Source: an uncultured Holophagaceae bacterium
Lineage (GTDB): Bacteria; Acidobacteriota; Holophagae; Holophagales; Holophagaceae
Direction of reading: 5' to 3'
DNA: 14,919 nucleotides
Assembly: GCA_903890595.1 (NCBI GenBank)
Contig: CAITBU010000474.1
Span: 1 to 14,919 of the forward strand
The position numbers and the translations under genes are program-made. Numbering within the stretch: the stretch's first letter is position 1; each line of letters starts with the position of its first letter. The notes under the pieces were generated by a model. The model worked only from the letters and a program-made list of their open reading frames with translations. It did not search any database and was not told the DNA's origin. Positions 7,616 through 14,646 of the stretch are shown in pieces.

Positions 7616-8386
7616 TTGAAGATATTAGCGCTGGGCGATGTGGTGGGGGAACCGGGCCGACGGCTCGTGGAGGAGTTTGTCCCGGCCCTCCGCCGAGAGA
7701 CCGGGGCCGACCTGGTGGTGGTCAACGGCGAGAACGCCGCCCACGGCCACGGCATCAGCGAGGGCATCGCCAAGGAGTGGTTCGACAAGGTGGGCGTGGA
7801 TGTCATCACCACCGGCAACCACTCCTTCGACGTGAAGGGCATCGAGTCCTTCTACCGGCAGGAGCCCCGCCTCATTCGCCCCGCCAACTTCCCCCCGGGC
7901 ACCCCCGGTCAGGGCTGGATCAAGCTGCACACCCCCTCGGGTGCCGAGGTGCTGGTGATCAACCTCATGGGCCGGGTGCACATGTCCCCCTGCGAGTGCC
8001 CCTTCCGCTGCGTGGACGCCCTCCTGCAGAAGGAGCGCGCGGACCTCGTCATCGTGGACATGCACGCCGAGGCCACCAGCGAGGCCCAGGCCATGGGCTG
8101 GCACCTGGACGGTCGGGCCGCCGCCGTGCTGGGCACCCACACCCACGTGCCCACCCTGGACGCCAAGGTGTTGCCCGGTGGCACGGCCTACGTCACGGAC
8201 ATCGGCATGACCGGTCCCTACGACGGCGTCATCGGCATGAAGAAGGAGTGCAGCCTGGGCCGCTTCCTCAACGTCCAGCGCCCCCGCTACGAGGTCGCCC
8301 AGGGTGACTTCCAGCTGCACGCCGTCCTCGTCACCACCGACGGCCGCAAAGCCACCAGCATCGAGCGCATCCTAAGGACGCTTTGA
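7616..8386 (+). CDS. ymdB: YmdB-family metallophosphoesterase (2',3'-cyclic nucleotide phosphodiesterase)
   Basis: A 256-residue cytoplasmic metallophosphoesterase of the YmdB family (TIGR00282-like). In Bacillus, YmdB hydrolyses 2',3'-cAMP to 3'-AMP and affects biofilm and motility gene expression. Predicted dinuclear metal ligands are all present and in family order: Asp8 (ALGD), Glu39-Asn40 (NGEN), Asn68-His69 (TGNHSFD), His150 (DMHAE), His175 and His177 (GTHTHVPT). Length is near the usual 260-265. The start is TTG at 7616: it gives the family's N-terminus MKILALGDVVGE, and GAGG sits seven bases upstream. Codon use returns to the high-GC pattern of the chromosome. It may be reached by transcripts from mntA-hepT 40 bp upstream. 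It ends 19 bp before a hairpin shared with the convergent small gene. Confidence 0.94.
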   Translation: MKILALGDVVGEPGRRLVEEFVPALRRETGADLVVVNGENAAHGHGISEGIAKEWFDKVGVDVITTGNHSFDVKGIESFYRQEPRLIRPANFPPGTPGQGWIKLHTPSGAEVLVINLMGRVHMSPCECPFRCVDALLQKERADLVIVDMHAEATSEAQAMGWHLDGRAAAVLGTHTHVPTLDAKVLPGGTAYVTDIGMTGPYDGVIGMKKECSLGRFLNVQRPRYEVAQGDFQLHAVLVTTDGRKATSIERILRTL

Positions 8387-8405
8387 TGCCTTTCTCTTTT
8401 CCCAT

Positions 8406-8428
8406 CTGAAATCGCACAGCGATTTCAG
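8406..8428 (-). terminator. 23-nt gene-end hairpin (TGY-loop type) between convergent genes
   Basis: CTGAAATCGC and GCGATTTCAG pair perfectly over 10 bp around a 3-nt loop (TGT read on the minus strand). It overlaps the stop codon of the 8425-8727 gene and lies 19 bp past the ymdB stop, so it could mark the 3' end of both transcripts. There is no T-run in either direction, so it is not a classical intrinsic terminator. Two hairpins of the same build occur at 11911 and 11982. Confidence 0.55.
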
Positions 8429-8727
8429 CGACTAAAGCGCCTGAGCATCCGCATGTTCCTGCGGTAGGCGGTGCCGCGGGTGAAGTTGATGGCCACCTGG
8501 CGGGGGAAGCGGGTGATGGAGCCGGCCAGGGAGATGAACGTCCGCACGGTGTGGGCAGGGCCCCGGCCCAGGCGGCTGGCGTTGTCGTAGTAGACCGTCA
8601 GGGCCTGACGCATGGTGGCCTTGGGCAGGTTGAACAGCCCGTAACTCTCGATCACATCGTGGTTGATGCGGCGGGTGCCGTCTTCCTCGGTGACGATCAG
8701 GTCCTCGGGTCGGATCTCCTGGGTCAT
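8425..8727 (-). CDS. Small basic protein of unknown function
   Basis: I do not recognise this 100-residue protein. The first third is acidic (RPEDLIVTEEDG), the middle reads RRINHDVIESYGLFNLPKA, and the last 40 residues are strongly basic (PRQVAINFTRG, RRNMRMLRRFSR). There is no signal peptide, membrane segment, cysteine pair or known catalytic motif. It is likely a real gene: AGGAG lies six bases before the ATG, third positions are GC-rich like the neighbours, and a hairpin closes it exactly at the stop. The C-terminal basic tail suggests binding to nucleic acid or ribosome, which is only a guess. It stands alone on the minus strand, convergent to ymdB. A weak -10-like TAGATT lies about 19 nt upstream of the start. 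Confidence 0.75.
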   Translation of the reverse strand: MTQEIRPEDLIVTEEDGTRRINHDVIESYGLFNLPKATMRQALTVYYDNASRLGRGPAHTVRTFISLAGSITRFPRQVAINFTRGTAYRRNMRMLRRFSR

Positions 8728-8825
8728 GGCGGCTCCTGGGTCAAGAATCTATCGGCCCATTCCCCCAATTGCTCAATTCGTGCCAATCGACCCGCTCAAT
8801 GAGTCCCCTAGGCAGGGGTCTAGGT

Positions 8826-8963
8826 GAGAAAAAGACATCACCGCCAAGTCGCCAAGAGCGCCAAGAAAGGCACTGAAGTACTCTTTCCCCCAGACGCCCT
8901 TAAAGAAGCACTTAAAGGGAAGATTCTTGGCGTCTTGGCGTCTTGGCGGTGTTCATTTCTCTT
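8826..8963. repeat. Inverted-repeat element built from CGCCAAG units (MITE/REP-like)
   Basis: The left arm (8840-8867) holds three CGCCAAG copies at 8842, 8850 and 8859. The right arm (8924-8950) holds three reverse copies, CTTGGCG, at 8926, 8934 and 8942. The arms are complementary over about 27 nt with one mismatch and one extra base, and weaker pairing (AGAAA/TTTCT) extends outward. The 56-nt centre is comparatively AT-rich and has its own imperfect pairing (TCTTTCCC with GGGAAGA; CCCTTAA with TTAAAGGG). The whole can fold into one long cruciform or RNA hairpin. It fills most of the gap between two minus-strand genes and codes for nothing credible. I recall CGCCAAGA-type repeats dispersed in various bacterial genomes; copy number here cannot be known from one window. 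Confidence 0.75.
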
Positions 8964-8998
8964 TGCATTCAGAGGGTTGCACCAGCGAGGGGGGAACC

Positions 8999-9814
8999 CT
9001 AGGCCAGCCGCTGCCAGCCGTCCAGGAAGAGGCCGAAAGCCGGATCCTGCTTGGTCTTGGCTTCCACGAGGGCCCGGATCTGGGCCTCCTCGGCCAGCAT
9101 CTGCTCCGGGGTCAGGTGGCCCGAGAGGGTCATGCCCCGCAGCCAGACCAGGAAGGTGGTGAGGGCGTCGAACTGGTTGTAGCGGACGATCCCCGCCATA
9201 TCTCCGGCCCGCCACAGGTCGATGACGCTCTTGCCGTCGGTGCCCAGCTTGCCAGGTATCCCGCAGGCCGTGGCCAGCTCATGGAGGGTGGAGGAGGCCT
9301 TGCCCCAGCTGCCCACGGCCTCCCGCAGGTCGACATGCTGGCTGCCATAGCGGTCGTAGAAGTCGTCCTTGGCCCACTTCTCCCCGCTGCGTCCCAGGCC
9401 CGGGATCGAGAGCCCATGCACCATGGCCCGCTGGGTCAGGATCGGCAGGTCCGCATCCCGGGAGTTGAAGCCCACCAGCTGGGGCTTCTTGTCCCCGACG
9501 GCCACCAGGAAGCGGCGCAGGAGCTCGTCCTCGGGGAGCGGGTCCGGGCCATCCGGCAGGGCGTAGAGGCGGTGCGAGACCTCGCCACCCTTGATGGTTC
9601 GGATCACGGCCGCAATGGAGACCACCCGGCAGAGGATGGTCTTGAGGTAGGGCCGAGGTTCCGCCTCCGTGGCCCCCCCGTAGGCCCACATGCGATCGAT
9701 CACCTCCTCGTCCGAGAGCTCCGGGGGCAGGTCCAGAACCCGGCGGCCGGTGGAGGGATCCGGCACCCACTCGGCGTCAAAGGCAAAGATCAGGTGGTGG
9801 GGTGGGCGCAGCAT
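8999..9814 (-). CDS. Predicted 3'-5' exonuclease, PolB-like (DEDDy)
   Basis: A 271-residue protein matching the predicted 3'-5' exonuclease related to the proofreading domain of family B DNA polymerases (DNA_pol_B_exo2-like). The three DEDDy motifs are in order: Asp13-x-Glu15 (FDAEWVPD), Asn117-x-x-Asp120 (GFNSRDADLPIL) and Tyr202-x-x-x-Asp206 (YNQFDALTT). No polymerase domain follows; it is a stand-alone nuclease, presumably trimming DNA or RNA 3' ends in the cytoplasm. The frame is open to 9880, but ATG 9814 is chosen because AGGAG lies seven bases upstream and the conserved fold starts at once (HHLIFAFDAEW). It is divergent from hbd across 147 bp. No partner gene is adjacent, so its pathway (repair or RNA turnover) cannot be told. 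Confidence 0.9.
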   Translation of the reverse strand: MLRPPHHLIFAFDAEWVPDPSTGRRVLDLPPELSDEEVIDRMWAYGGATEAEPRPYLKTILCRVVSIAAVIRTIKGGEVSHRLYALPDGPDPLPEDELLRRFLVAVGDKKPQLVGFNSRDADLPILTQRAMVHGLSIPGLGRSGEKWAKDDFYDRYGSQHVDLREAVGSWGKASSTLHELATACGIPGKLGTDGKSVIDLWRAGDMAGIVRYNQFDALTTFLVWLRGMTLSGHLTPEQMLAEEAQIRALVEAKTKQDPAFGLFLDGWQRLA

Positions 9815-9906
9815 GGGCTTCTCCTGGCTCGCAAAACTACACTCGCAGAGATCGCAGGGGAAGCGGAGAAATCCGGACAAAAATCCTCGGGACGGGAGGC
9901 TAAGAT

Positions 9907-9925
9907 TGAGGGGTTAACGACCTCA
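9907..9925. promoter_or_regulatory. Possible operator upstream of hbd
   Basis: TGAGG (9907-9911) and CCTCA (9921-9925) form an inverted repeat around a GTTAAC palindrome (9913-9918), 37 bp before the hbd start. It lies just after a -10-like TAAGAT (9901-9906), for which I see no good -35. The position suits a repressor site, for example of a fatty-acid regulator of the TetR or GntR type, but no regulator is encoded nearby. Confidence 0.25.
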
Positions 9926-9961
9926 GCATCAGCTTCGCCCCACCTCACCCAAGGAGACCCC

Positions 9962-10819
9962 ATGAGCATCCAGACGATCGGCGTCATTGGCGCAGGCCAG
10001 ATGGGCAACGGCATTGCCCACGTCTCCGCCCAGGCGGGCCTCACTGTGGTGATGCAGGACATCAGCGAGGCCTTCGCTGCCAAGGGCGTGGCCAACATCG
10101 ACAAGAACCTCCAGCGGGGCGTGGACAAGGGCAAGCTGACCGCCGAGGAGAAGGCCGCCATCCTGGGCCGCATCCGCACCACCACTGCGCTCGAAGACCT
10201 GGCCGACTGCGACATCGTGGTGGAGGCCGCCACGGAGAACTGGGTCATCAAGAAGCAGATCTTCGAGACCCTCGACAAGGTCTGCAAGCCCGGGGCCATC
10301 CTGGCCTCCAACACCAGCAGCATCTCCATCACCAAGCTGGCTGCCGTCACCAAGCGCCCTGAGGCGGTCATCGGCATGCACTTCATGAACCCCGTGCCCG
10401 TCATGCAGCTCATCGAGGTCATCCGCGGCCTGGCCACCAGCGACGCCGTCTATCAGGCGGTGATGGCTCTGGCCGTGCGCCTGGGCAAGACCCCGATCTC
10501 CTGCAATGACTTCCCAGGCTTCGTGGCCAACCGCATCCTGATGCCCATGATCAACGAGGCCATCTACACCCTCTTCGAAGGCGTGGCCACCGTGGAGAGC
10601 ATCGACGGGATCATGAAGCTGGGCATGAACCACCCCATGGGCCCCCTGACCCTGGCGGACTTCATCGGCCTGGACACCTGCCTGGCCATCCTGAACGTCC
10701 TCTACGACGGCCTGGGCGATCCCAAGTACCGCCCCTGCCCCCTGCTCATCAAGTACGTGGACGCTGGCTGGCTGGGCAAGAAGAGCGGCCGCGGCTTCTA
10801 CGACTACGCCAAGGCCTGA
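9962..10819 (+). CDS. hbd: 3-hydroxybutyryl-CoA dehydrogenase (3-hydroxyacyl-CoA dehydrogenase)
   Basis: A 285-residue single-function dehydrogenase that interconverts acetoacetyl-CoA and 3-hydroxybutyryl-CoA (or other 3-hydroxyacyl-CoAs) with NAD(P)H. The N-terminal Rossmann fold has Gly10-x-Gly12-x-x-Gly15 (VIGAGQMGNGIAH). Ser119 (SNTSS), His140 (GMHFMNP), Glu152 and Asn190 (GFVANR) have the same spacing as the catalytic residues of human HAD, with His140-Glu152 as the catalytic pair. The C-terminal dimerisation domain ends with GKKSGRGFYDY. Length matches clostridial Hbd (about 282). AAGGAG precedes the ATG. Substrate chain length cannot be told from sequence, so it could serve beta-oxidation, butyrate metabolism or polyhydroxybutyrate. 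Fructose-bisphosphate aldolase starts 53 bp downstream and may be co-transcribed. Confidence 0.94.
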   Translation: MSIQTIGVIGAGQMGNGIAHVSAQAGLTVVMQDISEAFAAKGVANIDKNLQRGVDKGKLTAEEKAAILGRIRTTTALEDLADCDIVVEAATENWVIKKQIFETLDKVCKPGAILASNTSSISITKLAAVTKRPEAVIGMHFMNPVPVMQLIEVIRGLATSDAVYQAVMALAVRLGKTPISCNDFPGFVANRILMPMINEAIYTLFEGVATVESIDGIMKLGMNHPMGPLTLADFIGLDTCLAILNVLYDGLGDPKYRPCPLLIKYVDAGWLGKKSGRGFYDYAKA

Positions 10820-10872
10820 TTGCAACGAAAGTCTGGTATCGCTAGCCTGAGACCAGAGCCCAGGAGAAGCCC

Positions 10873-11898
<1,026 letters not shown>

Positions 11899-11910
11899 GC
11901 GGTCAGGCTG

Positions 11911-11933
11911 CCCGGAATGCTGCGCATTCCGGG
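11911..11933 (+). terminator. 23-nt gene-end hairpin (TGY-loop type) after fba
   Basis: CCCGGAATGC and GCATTCCGGG pair perfectly over 10 bp around loop TGC, beginning 12 bp past the fba stop. There is no T-run directly after it; a classical terminator follows at 11938. It may therefore act as a 3'-UTR structure protecting the mRNA end or as part of a double terminator. Confidence 0.55.
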
Positions 11934-11937
11934 ATAG

Positions 11938-11969
11938 AAAACGGCGCCAAGGCGCCGTTTTTCTTTTTT
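11938..11969 (+). terminator. Intrinsic terminator between fba and prfC (likely bidirectional)
   Basis: AAAACGGCGCC (11938-11948) pairs with GGCGCCGTTTT (11951-11961) across a 2-nt loop, followed by a T-rich run (TTTTTCTTTTTTC) on the plus strand. This is a textbook Rho-independent terminator for hbd-fba. On the minus strand the same stem is followed by TTTTCTAT, so it can also stop prfC transcripts. Confidence 0.9.
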
Positions 11970-11981
11970 CGTTTTTTCCAT

Positions 11982-12004
11982 CTCGGAAGGCGCAGCCTTC
12001 CGAG
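11982..12004 (-). terminator. 23-nt gene-end hairpin (TGY-loop type) after prfC
   Basis: On the minus strand CTCGGAAGGC pairs perfectly with GCCTTCCGAG around loop TGC, beginning 8 bp after the prfC stop. As with its two relatives, no T-run follows in the direction of the gene; the bidirectional terminator at 11938-11969 comes next. Confidence 0.55.
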
Positions 12005-12012
12005 CCCCCCAC

Positions 12013-13581
12013 CTATTTCGGGGGATGTTCCAGGAACCCCAGCCCAGGACACTTCTCGGCGGTGGTCCGGCGCTGCCAGTCGTTCTCGAAGAGGATGGCG
12101 GGGTTGCCCTCCACGTCCTCCACCAGCTCTCCCCAGAAGCGGCTGGGCTCGGGCCACCCGCCCTGCAGCCAGCGGGCCATCTGGAAGCTGCGGGGCTCCA
12201 GCAGCACGGGGCAGGCGTATTCCTCCTTGAGGCGGTGCTGGAGCACTTCGAACTGCAGGCGGCCGATGGCGCCGAGGATGGGCAGCGGTGCGCCCCCCTT
12301 GGGCCAGAAGACCTGCACCACGCCCTCTTCCGCGATCTGGCTGAGGCCCTTGAGGAAGCCCTTGCGGGCGCCGGGGTCCGCGAGGCGCACGGACACGAAC
12401 TGCTCGGGAGAGAAGCGCGGCACCGCATGGAACTCCACGGGACCGGCGGCGCTGAGCACATCCCCGATGCGGAACAGACCCGGATTGATGAGGCCCAGGA
12501 TGTCGCCCGGGTAGGCCTCGTCCACGATCTGCCGCTCGCGCCCGAAGAACATGTGGGGGTAGTTCAGCTTGATGGACTTCTTCTCCCGCACGTGGAGGGC
12601 GTCCATGCCCCGCTCAAAGCGGCCAGACACGATGCGGGCGAAGGCCACTCGGTCCCGGTGGGCCTTGTTCATGTTGGCCTGAACCTTGAACACGAAGGCC
12701 GTGAAGGGCTGCTCCGGATCCACCATGCCGCCGTTCATGAGGGGCCGGGGGCCCGGGGCCGGTGCCAGCTCCAGGAACTCCTCCAGGAACTCCGCCACGC
12801 CGAAGTTGTTAACCGCAGAGCCGAAGAACATGGGGGACTGCTCACCCCGCAGGAAGGCCTCCCGGTCGAAGGGGGGGAGCACGTGCACCATGAGGTCCAC
12901 GTCGTCCTTCAGCTGCTGCAGCTCTGCCGGCGTGAGCAGGGCGGCGATCTCGGGGTCGTCCAGCCCACCCTGCCCCGCCACCCGGGCCTTTCGCCCGGCC
13001 TTCATCCGCTCGAAGACCTGGATCTGGCCCGTGGCGCGGACATAGACACCCTTGAAGTCCGTGCCGGAGCCGATGGGCCAGGTCATGGGCACGGCATGGA
13101 GGCCGAACAGCTCCTCCACCTCATCGATGAGCTCGATGGGATCGCGACCGGGCCGGTCCAGCTTGTTCACAAAGGTGAAGATGGGCAGCTTGCGCTCGCT
13201 GGCCACGCGGAACAGCTTCTTGGTCTGCTCTTCCACGCCCTTGGCGCAGTCCAGGAGCATCACCACGGCGTCGGCGGCGGTGAGGGCCCGGTAGGTGTCT
13301 TCGCTGAAGTCCTGGTGGCCTGGCGTGTCCAGCAGGTTGATGGCCTTGCCCTCGTACTCGAACTGCATGGCGGCGGAGGTGACGCTGATGCCGCGCTCCT
13401 GCTCGATGCTCATCCAGTCCGAGTGGGCTGCGGCACCGCCCTCCCGGGCCTTCACGGAGCCCGCCCGGTCAATGGCCCCGCCATAGAGCAGCAGCTTCTC
13501 CGTCAGCGTGGTCTTGCCCGCATCGGGGTGGCTGATGATGGCGAAGGTTCGCCGCCGCTGGATTTCTTCAGGAAGGGACAT
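12013..13581 (-). CDS. prfC: Peptide chain release factor 3 (RF3), GTPase
   Basis: A 522-residue translational GTPase that recycles RF1/RF2 from the ribosome after termination. The G-domain motifs are intact: G1 His18-Pro-Asp-Ala-Gly-Lys-Thr-Thr25, G2 region RGISVTSA (63-70), G3 Asp85-Thr-Pro-Gly-His89, G4 Asn139-Lys-Leu-Asp142. RF3-specific features follow, such as AREGGAAAHSDWMSIEQ (45-61) and the C-terminal domain with FEVLQHRLKEEYACPV. Length is close to E. coli RF3 (529). It is not EF-G: it lacks EF-G domains IV and V. The start ATG has only a weak ribosome-binding site (GGAAACCC). A terminator-like hairpin ends 21 nt upstream of the ATG, so the mRNA must begin in or around it, or arise by read-through. 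Orientation is convergent with fba. Confidence 0.97.
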   Translation of the reverse strand: MSLPEEIQRRRTFAIISHPDAGKTTLTEKLLLYGGAIDRAGSVKAREGGAAAHSDWMSIEQERGISVTSAAMQFEYEGKAINLLDTPGHQDFSEDTYRALTAADAVVMLLDCAKGVEEQTKKLFRVASERKLPIFTFVNKLDRPGRDPIELIDEVEELFGLHAVPMTWPIGSGTDFKGVYVRATGQIQVFERMKAGRKARVAGQGGLDDPEIAALLTPAELQQLKDDVDLMVHVLPPFDREAFLRGEQSPMFFGSAVNNFGVAEFLEEFLELAPAPGPRPLMNGGMVDPEQPFTAFVFKVQANMNKAHRDRVAFARIVSGRFERGMDALHVREKKSIKLNYPHMFFGRERQIVDEAYPGDILGLINPGLFRIGDVLSAAGPVEFHAVPRFSPEQFVSVRLADPGARKGFLKGLSQIAEEGVVQVFWPKGGAPLPILGAIGRLQFEVLQHRLKEEYACPVLLEPRSFQMARWLQGGWPEPSRFWGELVEDVEGNPAILFENDWQRRTTAEKCPGLGFLEHPPK

Positions 13582-13598
13582 GGGTTTCCATACACAAG

Positions 13599-13624
13599 AA
13601 AGGCGCGGCTTAAGCCGCGCTTCT
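13599..13624 (-). terminator. Hairpin upstream of prfC, terminator-like for the VOC-lipoprotein unit
   Basis: GCGCGGC and GCCGCGC surround TTAA, forming an 18-nt perfect palindrome (13603-13620), with AGAA/TTCT outside. Read on the minus strand it is followed by CTTTCTTGT, a short pyrimidine-rich tail. It lies about 100 nt past the lipoprotein stop and only 21 nt before the prfC ATG. Confidence 0.6.
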
Positions 13625-13723
13625 CCATTCTCAGGGTTGCGGGCCTAGGACTCAACCATAGAGTCCCAAGGAAGGGCTCCCGGGTGCGGTCCCAGTGGTG
13701 GATGATGCGGCCTCAGCCGAGGG

Positions 13724-14152
13724 TCAATGGCCCAGGTTCTGGAGGCCCGGGGGCAGCGCTGGCCAGGGCGTGCGCCAGTGGATGACCCGGTTCCTATCGA
13801 CCAGCACCTGAAGGGTCCTTGCAATCTCGACTCGCGGGTCTGCGCTGGTCTTCGGCCTCACATCAAAAGTGACCTCCCACCCGTCCAGGTGGCGGATGGC
13901 CTGGAGGACCGGACCCTGGCCGGGCTCCTTCGGCCAGTGATCCGTGTAGGCGGAGCTCCACTCGGCTCGCCCCGTGACCTGGAGTCGAGTAACGGTCCAG
14001 GCCTTCGAATCCGCAAACAGCTGGATGGCCTGCTGAACCTCAAGCCCCGTGAGGGGAGGTGGCTCAGGAGCACCCTTGGGCAAAGTGACCCCTGGTGCAC
14101 AGCCCACCATGAGGCCTAGAACCAAGGGAATGGAGTGGAAGCAGCTACGCAT
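13724..14152 (-). CDS. Small predicted lipoprotein of unknown function
   Basis: A 142-residue protein with a short lipoprotein signal: hydrophobic IPLVLGLMVG then Cys18 (LMVGC), a usable lipobox although Met at -3 is not the favoured residue. The mature part begins with a Pro-rich linker (LPKGAPEPPP), then a single mixed alpha/beta domain of about 115 residues (VTRLQVTGRAEW, GWEVTFDVRPK, RTLQVLVDRNRVIHW). I do not recognise the family. Its ATG overlaps the TAA of the VOC gene by one base (TAATG), and AGAGG lies just upstream, so the two are translationally coupled. The likely place is the periplasmic face of the inner or outer membrane. The long run of open frame on the opposite strand is a shadow; the signal peptide and coupling support the minus strand. 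Confidence 0.8.
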   Translation of the reverse strand: MRSCFHSIPLVLGLMVGCAPGVTLPKGAPEPPPLTGLEVQQAIQLFADSKAWTVTRLQVTGRAEWSSAYTDHWPKEPGQGPVLQAIRHLDGWEVTFDVRPKTSADPRVEIARTLQVLVDRNRVIHWRTPWPALPPGLQNLGH

Positions 14153-14583
14153 TAAACCTCTCGGTTCGCCAGCCGCCGCTGAATCTCCGCTGCGTCCACG
14201 TCCTCAATGTGGGTGGCGATCCACCAGTTGTTGCCCCAGGGATCTTGCACCCCGGCGTTGCGGTCGCCGTAGAACATGTCCGCAGGCTCCAGGAGGCTCA
14301 GGCCCCCGGCCTCCAGCGCTGCTTCGTAGGTGGCGTCGGTGTCCGGCACGTAGAGGTAGAGGCCGGTGGGCATGGGCGTCCAAGGCTCCTTGGCCTGCGC
14401 CACCCGCACCCGGGAGTCGCCAATCTGGACCTCCGCATGGGCGATGGTCCCGTCCGGCCGGAGGACCCGGCTCTGCTCCACCGCCTCAAAGGCATTCTCT
14501 AGAAAGGCCAGGAAGGCCAACGCATTGGGCACCACCAAGTAGGGCGTGACCGTGTGGTACCCCGGGGGAATGGGTTGGACCAT
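14152..14583 (-). CDS. VOC-family (glyoxalase/bleomycin-resistance/PhnB-like) protein
   Basis: A 143-residue protein of the vicinal-oxygen-chelate fold, with the opening GYHTVTPYLVV, the middle GTIAHAEVQIGDSRV (45-59) and the end QDPWGNNWWIATHIEDV (113-129), the pattern of the PhnB-like group. Candidate metal ligands are His49/Glu51 and His125. Members of this group have varied or unknown substrates, so glyoxalase activity is not claimed. The frame continues to a TTG at 14607, but that codon lies inside a terminator stem; ATG 14583 is preferred, with AGGAG six bases upstream. The TAA overlaps the ATG of the lipoprotein gene. It starts only 18 nt after the hairpin that closes the oligopeptidase gene. 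Confidence 0.9.
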   Translation of the reverse strand: MVQPIPPGYHTVTPYLVVPNALAFLAFLENAFEAVEQSRVLRPDGTIAHAEVQIGDSRVRVAQAKEPWTPMPTGLYLYVPDTDATYEAALEAGGLSLLEPADMFYGDRNAGVQDPWGNNWWIATHIEDVDAAEIQRRLANREV

Positions 14584-14601
14584 CTTGTTCTCCTTTCCTA
14601 T

Positions 14602-14635
14602 CTCCAAAAAGAGCGCTTTGGCGCTCTTTTTGGAG
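14602..14635 (-). terminator. Intrinsic terminator after the oligopeptidase gene
   Basis: CTCCAAAAAGAGCGC and GCGCTCTTTTTGGAG form a perfect 15-bp stem around a 4-nt loop (14617-14620), beginning 11 nt past the oligopeptidase stop. The GC-rich upper stem with A5/T5 at its base is the classical layout. It ends only 18 nt before the VOC start codon. Confidence 0.88.
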
Positions 14636-14646
14636 CCGGAACAAAA

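Noticed and set aside
8840..8950. CGCCAAG repeats as a CRISPR array
   Set aside because: Units are 7-9 nt in head-to-head arms, with no spacers of 25-40 nt and no cas genes.
8927..9961. N-terminal extension of the hbd frame back to 8927
   Set aside because: It runs antisense through the exonuclease gene. The ATG at 9962 has AAGGAG and starts the Rossmann fold directly.
13648..13666. GGACTC/GAGTCC 6-bp inverted repeat downstream of the lipoprotein gene
   Set aside because: Short stem with a 7-nt loop and no T-run; could easily occur by chance.
12025..13785. 586-codon plus-strand open frame opposite prfC
   Set aside because: Shadow of prfC, which carries all GTPase motifs; the antisense product is Leu/Glu/His-rich without any motif.
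14584..14607. TTG at 14607 as start of the VOC gene
   Set aside because: It falls inside the stem of the terminator; ATG 14583 has AGGAG and begins the conserved domain.
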